DNA from: Bradyrhizobium sp. CCGE-LA001
GTDB taxonomy: Bacteria > Pseudomonadota > Alphaproteobacteria > Rhizobiales > Xanthobacteraceae
Reading direction: 5' to 3'
Length of the DNA stretch: 64,000 nucleotides
NCBI RefSeq assembly: GCF_000296215.2
Contig: NZ_CP013949.1
Span: 3,527,501-3,591,500 of the forward strand
The notes below the pieces were generated by a model. It worked only from the letters and a program-made list of their open reading frames with translations, ran no database searches and was not told where the DNA came from. Each line of letters begins with the position of its first letter. The first letter of the stretch is position 1. The position numbers were made by a program, and so were the translations under genes. Below, piece after piece: positions 60,433 through 64,000 of this stretch.

Positions 60433-61851
60433 ATGAAGGTCATGCTCCGCCGCGTAGTGCGTCATTTCGCGAGAGATCGGAAGGCCAACGTCGCCATTAT
60501 CTTCGCGCTCATGATGGTGCCGATCATCTTTCTTCTGGGTATGACGCTCGACTACACGCTTGCCTTGCGCAAGCGCGAGCAATTAGACGCCGCCGCTGAT
60601 GCCGCCGCAATCGCAGCCGTGCGGCCCTCGATGCTGACGCAGACCGACACGGCCGTCGTCAAGGCGACCGCGGAAGCCGTCTTTGCCACGAAGGCGAACC
60701 TTCCCGGCCTGTCGTCGGTGCCAACGCCCACGGTCACGGTCACCGATTCCGGTCTCGCACGGACGATCACGGTTGCCTACACCGCGCAGTCTATCAACAA
60801 TTTTCCCGGCGTTCTCGGCAAGCAGACCTGGCAAGTCAACGGCTCCGCCACGGCGCAGGCGTCCAGCGCGCCCAACATGAACTTCTATTTGCTGTTGGAC
60901 GTGTCTCCGTCGATGGCGCTTGGGGCAACGCAGGCCGACATCAACAGCATGATCACGGCGACGAGCAGTCAGCCGGCTTACGCGAGGAACTGTGCGTTCG
61001 CCTGCCATGAGGTTCATCCCAACAACCAGAACCCGAGCTCATCGAACAAGGACAATCTCACCGTCGCGCGCGCCAACAACATCACGCTGCGCATCGATCT
61101 CGTGACCAATGCCGTCAAGCAGTTGATCGTGGGGCCCTGGACGTGTCCCCAGTCGGGTGTTTCGGGCGGTGTCATGCAATGCATGGCCGCGCTCAACAAC
61201 ACGACATACAAGGCCGCCATCTACACTTTCGATTATAAATTGAACACGGTCCAGACGCTGACGACACCGACGACCGCGGGCACGCAGATCGGCAACATTA
61301 AGCTCATGCCGGTGGATCACCAGAACTGCGTGATCATCAACCAATGTTCTACCGACTACGGCTCGGACATTGCCGGCGGGCTGACGAGCGTGAACAACAT
61401 CATGCCCGCGCCAGGCGGCGGCACAAATCAGTCTGGCGACACGCCGCAGGAGGTGGTGTTCCTTGTAACCGACGGGGTCGAAGACAAGCTGATCCTGAAG
61501 TCGGCAAGCTGCGATCCGAACGCCACCTATCCACTTCCGACGGTCGGCAGCACGCAAGTGCGATGCCAGCAGCCGCTCAATGCAGCGGCCTGCACGACGA
61601 TCAAGAACCGGGGCATTCGCATCGCGGTGCTCTACACCGAGTATCTGCAGTTGCCGACCGATGGCTGGTACAACAGCCGTATCGCGCAGTTCAACAATCC
61701 GTCCTCATCCACGGGCCAGATCGCGCAACGGCTGCAATCATGTGCTTCGCCGGGTCTGTACAAGAGCGTCCAGACCGGCGGCGACATCTCCGCGGCGCTG
61801 ACGGACCTGTTCCTCAAGGTCGCATCCAGCACGGCCAGCCTTGTGAAGTAG
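60433..61851 (+). CDS. TadG-type pseudopilin-like protein with vWA domain
   Basis: 472 residues. The N-terminal Tad segment has a positively charged head, then NVAIIFALMMVPIIFLLG (helix about 19-40) and the typical DAAADAAAIAAV. The extracytoplasmic part is a von Willebrand A domain with the MIDAS-like DVSPSMALG (about residue 157) and FLVTDGVED later. Such proteins belong to Tad/Flp pilus systems or act as surface adhesins. An ATG three codons inside (60442) has a better AAGG ribosome site. First of three related genes. Confidence 0.9.
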   Translation: MKVMLRRVVRHFARDRKANVAIIFALMMVPIIFLLGMTLDYTLALRKREQLDAAADAAAIAAVRPSMLTQTDTAVVKATAEAVFATKANLPGLSSVPTPTVTVTDSGLARTITVAYTAQSINNFPGVLGKQTWQVNGSATAQASSAPNMNFYLLLDVSPSMALGATQADINSMITATSSQPAYARNCAFACHEVHPNNQNPSSSNKDNLTVARANNITLRIDLVTNAVKQLIVGPWTCPQSGVSGGVMQCMAALNNTTYKAAIYTFDYKLNTVQTLTTPTTAGTQIGNIKLMPVDHQNCVIINQCSTDYGSDIAGGLTSVNNIMPAPGGGTNQSGDTPQEVVFLVTDGVEDKLILKSASCDPNATYPLPTVGSTQVRCQQPLNAAACTTIKNRGIRIAVLYTEYLQLPTDGWYNSRIAQFNNPSSSTGQIAQRLQSCASPGLYKSVQTGGDISAALTDLFLKVASSTASLVK

Positions 61852-61863
61852 AGAACACGCGAC

Positions 61864-62415
61864 ATGATCGGCCACGCCGCAACGACCAAGAGACGCCGCG
61901 ACCGCTGCGCCGCCTTTACGCGGGACAGCAGGGGCGCGACGGCCGTGGAGTTCGCGCTGGTCGCTGCGCCGTTCCTCGCGCTCATCATCGCGCTGATCCA
62001 GACGTTCCTGGTCTTCTTTGCCCAGCAGATGCTCGAATCCGTCGTGCGCCAGTCGGGTCGCCTCGTCATGACAGGGCAGGTTCGATCTGCGCAGATGAGT
62101 CAGGCAGTTTTCAAGCAGAAGGTTTGCGACCAGATCGTGATCCTGTTCAATTGCAACGGCTTGATGGTCGATATGCAGGTTGCGACTTCATGGACCTCGG
62201 CGAACACGGGAATCCCCAGCCTGACCTACGACGGCTCGGGCAAGGTCAGTAATACCTGGCAGTACAACTACGGCGATCGCGGCGATATCGTTGTGCTCCG
62301 CGTCATGTATGAGTGGCCGGTCGTCCTCGGGCCGCTCGGTTTTAACCTCTCGAACCTCAGCAATGGCAATCGGCTGATCATGTCGACCGCCGCGTTCCAG
62401 AACGAGCCATCATGA
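61864..62415 (+). CDS. TadE/TadG-like pseudopilin
   Basis: 183 residues. The TadE signature is SRGATAVEFALVAAPFLALIIA at about residues 23-44, a prepilin-like helix with the key glutamate E29. The periplasmic remainder has two cysteines (CDQIVILFNC). It is 12 bp after the vWA gene and overlaps the next gene by four bases. It probably assembles into or primes the pilus with its neighbours. Confidence 0.9.
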   Translation: MIGHAATTKRRRDRCAAFTRDSRGATAVEFALVAAPFLALIIALIQTFLVFFAQQMLESVVRQSGRLVMTGQVRSAQMSQAVFKQKVCDQIVILFNCNGLMVDMQVATSWTSANTGIPSLTYDGSGKVSNTWQYNYGDRGDIVVLRVMYEWPVVLGPLGFNLSNLSNGNRLIMSTAAFQNEPS

Positions 62416-63068
62416 TGATGTCCGCCCTATCGTCTCGCGCCCGGCACTTGTTCGCCGATAACCGCGCCGTCGCAGCGACGGAGTTCGCCATGGTGGTGCC
62501 GTTCATGCTGGTGCTCTATGTCGGTGGCGTCGAGCTCGGCAACGGCCTGGCCATGAACGTCAAGGTCAGCTCGACCGCGCACAGCGTCGCCGACATGATC
62601 ACGCAGAACACGGCTGTCACCACGTCTCAGATGGAAGGCATTCTCGCGGCGTCGAGCGCCATCATGGCTCCCTATCCGATCAAGAGCGGTAGCACCTCCT
62701 TGATGACGATCACGGTCTCGGGCGTGTCGACCGACAGCAGCGGCAAAGCAACCGTGCAATGGAGCAAATCCACAAGCTCCTCCGGGGCGCGAGCCGTCGG
62801 TCAACAGATGACCTTGTCGAACTTCACCGGGCCAAGCGGCACCAGCAACGCCAATATCTCACTGGTTCTGAGCGAGGTGTCCTACGACTATACGCCAAAT
62901 CTGGGCTTCACCATCGCCGGGACCGTAAAGCTGTCGGACAGTTACTATTTATTCCCGCGCTGCTCGACGAACGGACCGGCTACCTCGAGCTTTCCCTATT
63001 ACGACGTGAAGTATCCGGCGACCTCCACCTGCACCTGCGTCCAGCACTTGCAGCAGAAGACCTGTTGA
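62412..63068 (+). CDS. TadE-like pseudopilin
   Basis: 218 residues. The N-terminal RAVAATEFAMVVPFMLVLYVGG segment (about 18-39) is a TadE helix with the invariant glutamate. The periplasmic region is Ser/Thr rich and ends with a cysteine-rich tail (TSTCTCVQHL, final C). It is translationally coupled to the previous gene. No prepilin peptidase, ATPase or secretin of the Tad apparatus is in the window. Confidence 0.88.
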   Translation: MMMSALSSRARHLFADNRAVAATEFAMVVPFMLVLYVGGVELGNGLAMNVKVSSTAHSVADMITQNTAVTTSQMEGILAASSAIMAPYPIKSGSTSLMTITVSGVSTDSSGKATVQWSKSTSSSGARAVGQQMTLSNFTGPSGTSNANISLVLSEVSYDYTPNLGFTIAGTVKLSDSYYLFPRCSTNGPATSSFPYYDVKYPATSTCTCVQHLQQKTC

Positions 63069-63075
63069 TCCCAGG

Positions 63076-64000
63076 TTACAGCCGCAACACCTTGCCGGGA
63101 TTCATGATGTTCTGCGGATCGAGCGCGCGCTTGATGGTGCGCATGATGTCGAGTTCCGTCCTCGACCGATAGTGGCTGAGCTCGTCGAGCTTGTCGATGC
63201 CGATGCCGTGCTCCGCCGAGATCGAGCCGCCCATGGAGGTGATGAGGTCGTTCACGGCCCGCGTGATGGCGCCCTTGTATTGGGTCAACGTCTGCTGATC
63301 CATGCCTACCGGTCCCATGAACGAGAAATGCAGATTGCCGTCGCCGATGTGTCCAAGGGGGTAGGGGCGGATGGTCGGGAGAATGTCGAGTACGGCCTCA
63401 AGCCCCTTGTCGATGAAGGCAGGTATTTTGGAGATCGCGACCGAGACATCGTAGCTCAGTCCCGGCCCCTCGGCCCGCGAGGCCTCGGCGACGCCTTCGC
63501 GGATGCGCCACATGTTGCGCGACTGGCTGACCGTTTGTGCGATCGCGGCATCGAGCACGCGGCCGGCCTCGAGCTGATCGGCGAGGAACTGCTCCAGCTT
63601 CTCGGACATGCCCTCGGCCCCATCCCGGCGTGGCCGCGCAGACGACCATTCCAGCAGGAGATACCATGGCGTGTCCGCTGTCAGCGGATCCTGGGTGCCG
63701 GGAATGTGGCGCAGCACCATGTCGATGGCAGCGCGGCTCATCAGCTCGCAGGAGCCGACATTGTCCTCGGACGCCGCATGCGCTTCGGACAGGATCTCCA
63801 GGGCCGCGCGGGGATCACGGATCGCCAGCCACGCGGTGCTGACATCCTTCGGCGCCGGCCATAGCTTGAGCACGGCCTTGGTGATGACGCCCAGCGTGCC
63901 TTCGGCGCCCATGAAGAGGTGCTTGAGGTCGTAGCCGGTGTTGTCCTTCTTGAGCGCACGCAACCCGTCCCAGACATCGCCATTGGGCAGGACGACCTCG
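63076..64000 (-). CDS. FAD-linked 2-hydroxyacid dehydrogenase, N-terminus cut by window edge
   Basis: 308 visible codons, the C-terminal two-thirds of a GlcD/D-lactate-dehydrogenase-type enzyme. Family motifs are KKDNTGYDLKHLFMGAEGTLG, PLGHIGDGNLHFSF and ISAEHGIG. It is a paralogue of the protein at 12403-13848, sharing KDNTGYxLKxLFxGAEGTLG. The visible frame begins EVVLPNGDVW, which in the paralogue is about residue 174, so about 170 residues lie beyond the window. It converges with the Tad-like genes. Confidence 0.93.
   Translation of the reverse strand, partial: EVVLPNGDVWDGLRALKKDNTGYDLKHLFMGAEGTLGVITKAVLKLWPAPKDVSTAWLAIRDPRAALEILSEAHAASEDNVGSCELMSRAAIDMVLRHIPGTQDPLTADTPWYLLLEWSSARPRRDGAEGMSEKLEQFLADQLEAGRVLDAAIAQTVSQSRNMWRIREGVAEASRAEGPGLSYDVSVAISKIPAFIDKGLEAVLDILPTIRPYPLGHIGDGNLHFSFMGPVGMDQQTLTQYKGAITRAVNDLITSMGGSISAEHGIGIDKLDELSHYRSRTELDIMRTIKRALDPQNIMNPGKVLRL

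Overview
The window is high-GC, densely packed alphaproteobacterial chromosome. The paralogue families, the iron-control-element-like boxes in front of a TonB receptor operon, and three families of nested palindromic intergenic repeats suggest Bradyrhizobium or a close relative in the Nitrobacteraceae. That assignment is inference; no rRNA or marker gene is present. I see no prophage, transposase, integrase or CRISPR array. Both ends of the window cut genes.

Layout. 1-3946: an RND efflux permease (cut by the window edge) and its fusion protein, divergent from a TetR regulator, with two operator-like palindromes between. 4015-9660: a DUF1349 protein, then MFS transporter, guanine deaminase, a tandem ABM-domain membrane protein and RNase Z. 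9679-10422: a DUF3750 protein. 10504-18165: an IclR regulator divergent from a six-gene acid-sugar operon (DapA-like aldolase, FAD 2-hydroxyacid dehydrogenase, DUF1537 kinase, PdxA2, Fe-type alcohol dehydrogenase, TctC-type receptor). 18379-18452: tRNA-Gln(CUG). 18681-23995: DUF1428 protein, then an mdtA-mdtB-ialB-like cluster on the minus strand. 24263-30315: an iron uptake block with ICE-like boxes, a small unknown protein, TonB receptor, piuC, exbB, exbD and tonB. 30303-32012: a tail-anchored unknown, a site-2 protease and a GFA protein.

32020-44044 is one sugar-acid utilisation locus. A LacI regulator, an IlvD/Edd dehydratase and two SDR dehydrogenases read leftwards. An ABC sugar importer, a DenD-like dehydrogenase, a KDG kinase and a KDPG aldolase read rightwards. 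Together they could oxidise a sugar, dehydrate the acid to a 2-keto-3-deoxy acid, phosphorylate it and cleave it to pyruvate and glyceraldehyde 3-phosphate. Two LacI-type operators flank the regulator. 44105-49930 is acyl-CoA and small-molecule metabolism: a thiolase, a CoA-transferase, a thiolase-like protein lacking its cysteine paired with a DUF35 protein (a probable retro-aldolase), a carboxymuconolactone-decarboxylase-like protein and a MazG-like pyrophosphohydrolase. A 33-residue membrane protein lies among them.

50088-55724: a glutaminase-STAS-cNMP fusion, a TRAP-TAXI transporter and a biotinyl carrier protein. 55819-60086: an IclR regulator overlapping a carboxyltransferase gene, then a GMC oxidoreductase. 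60433-63068: three TadE/TadG-type pseudopilin-like genes. 63076-64000: the C-terminal part of a second FAD 2-hydroxyacid dehydrogenase.

No clear candidate for a wholly new system appears. The best leads are the acid-sugar operons with their palindromic operators, the Cys-less thiolase/DUF35 pair, the glutaminase fusion, the ICE-linked small protein and the 33-residue membrane protein.
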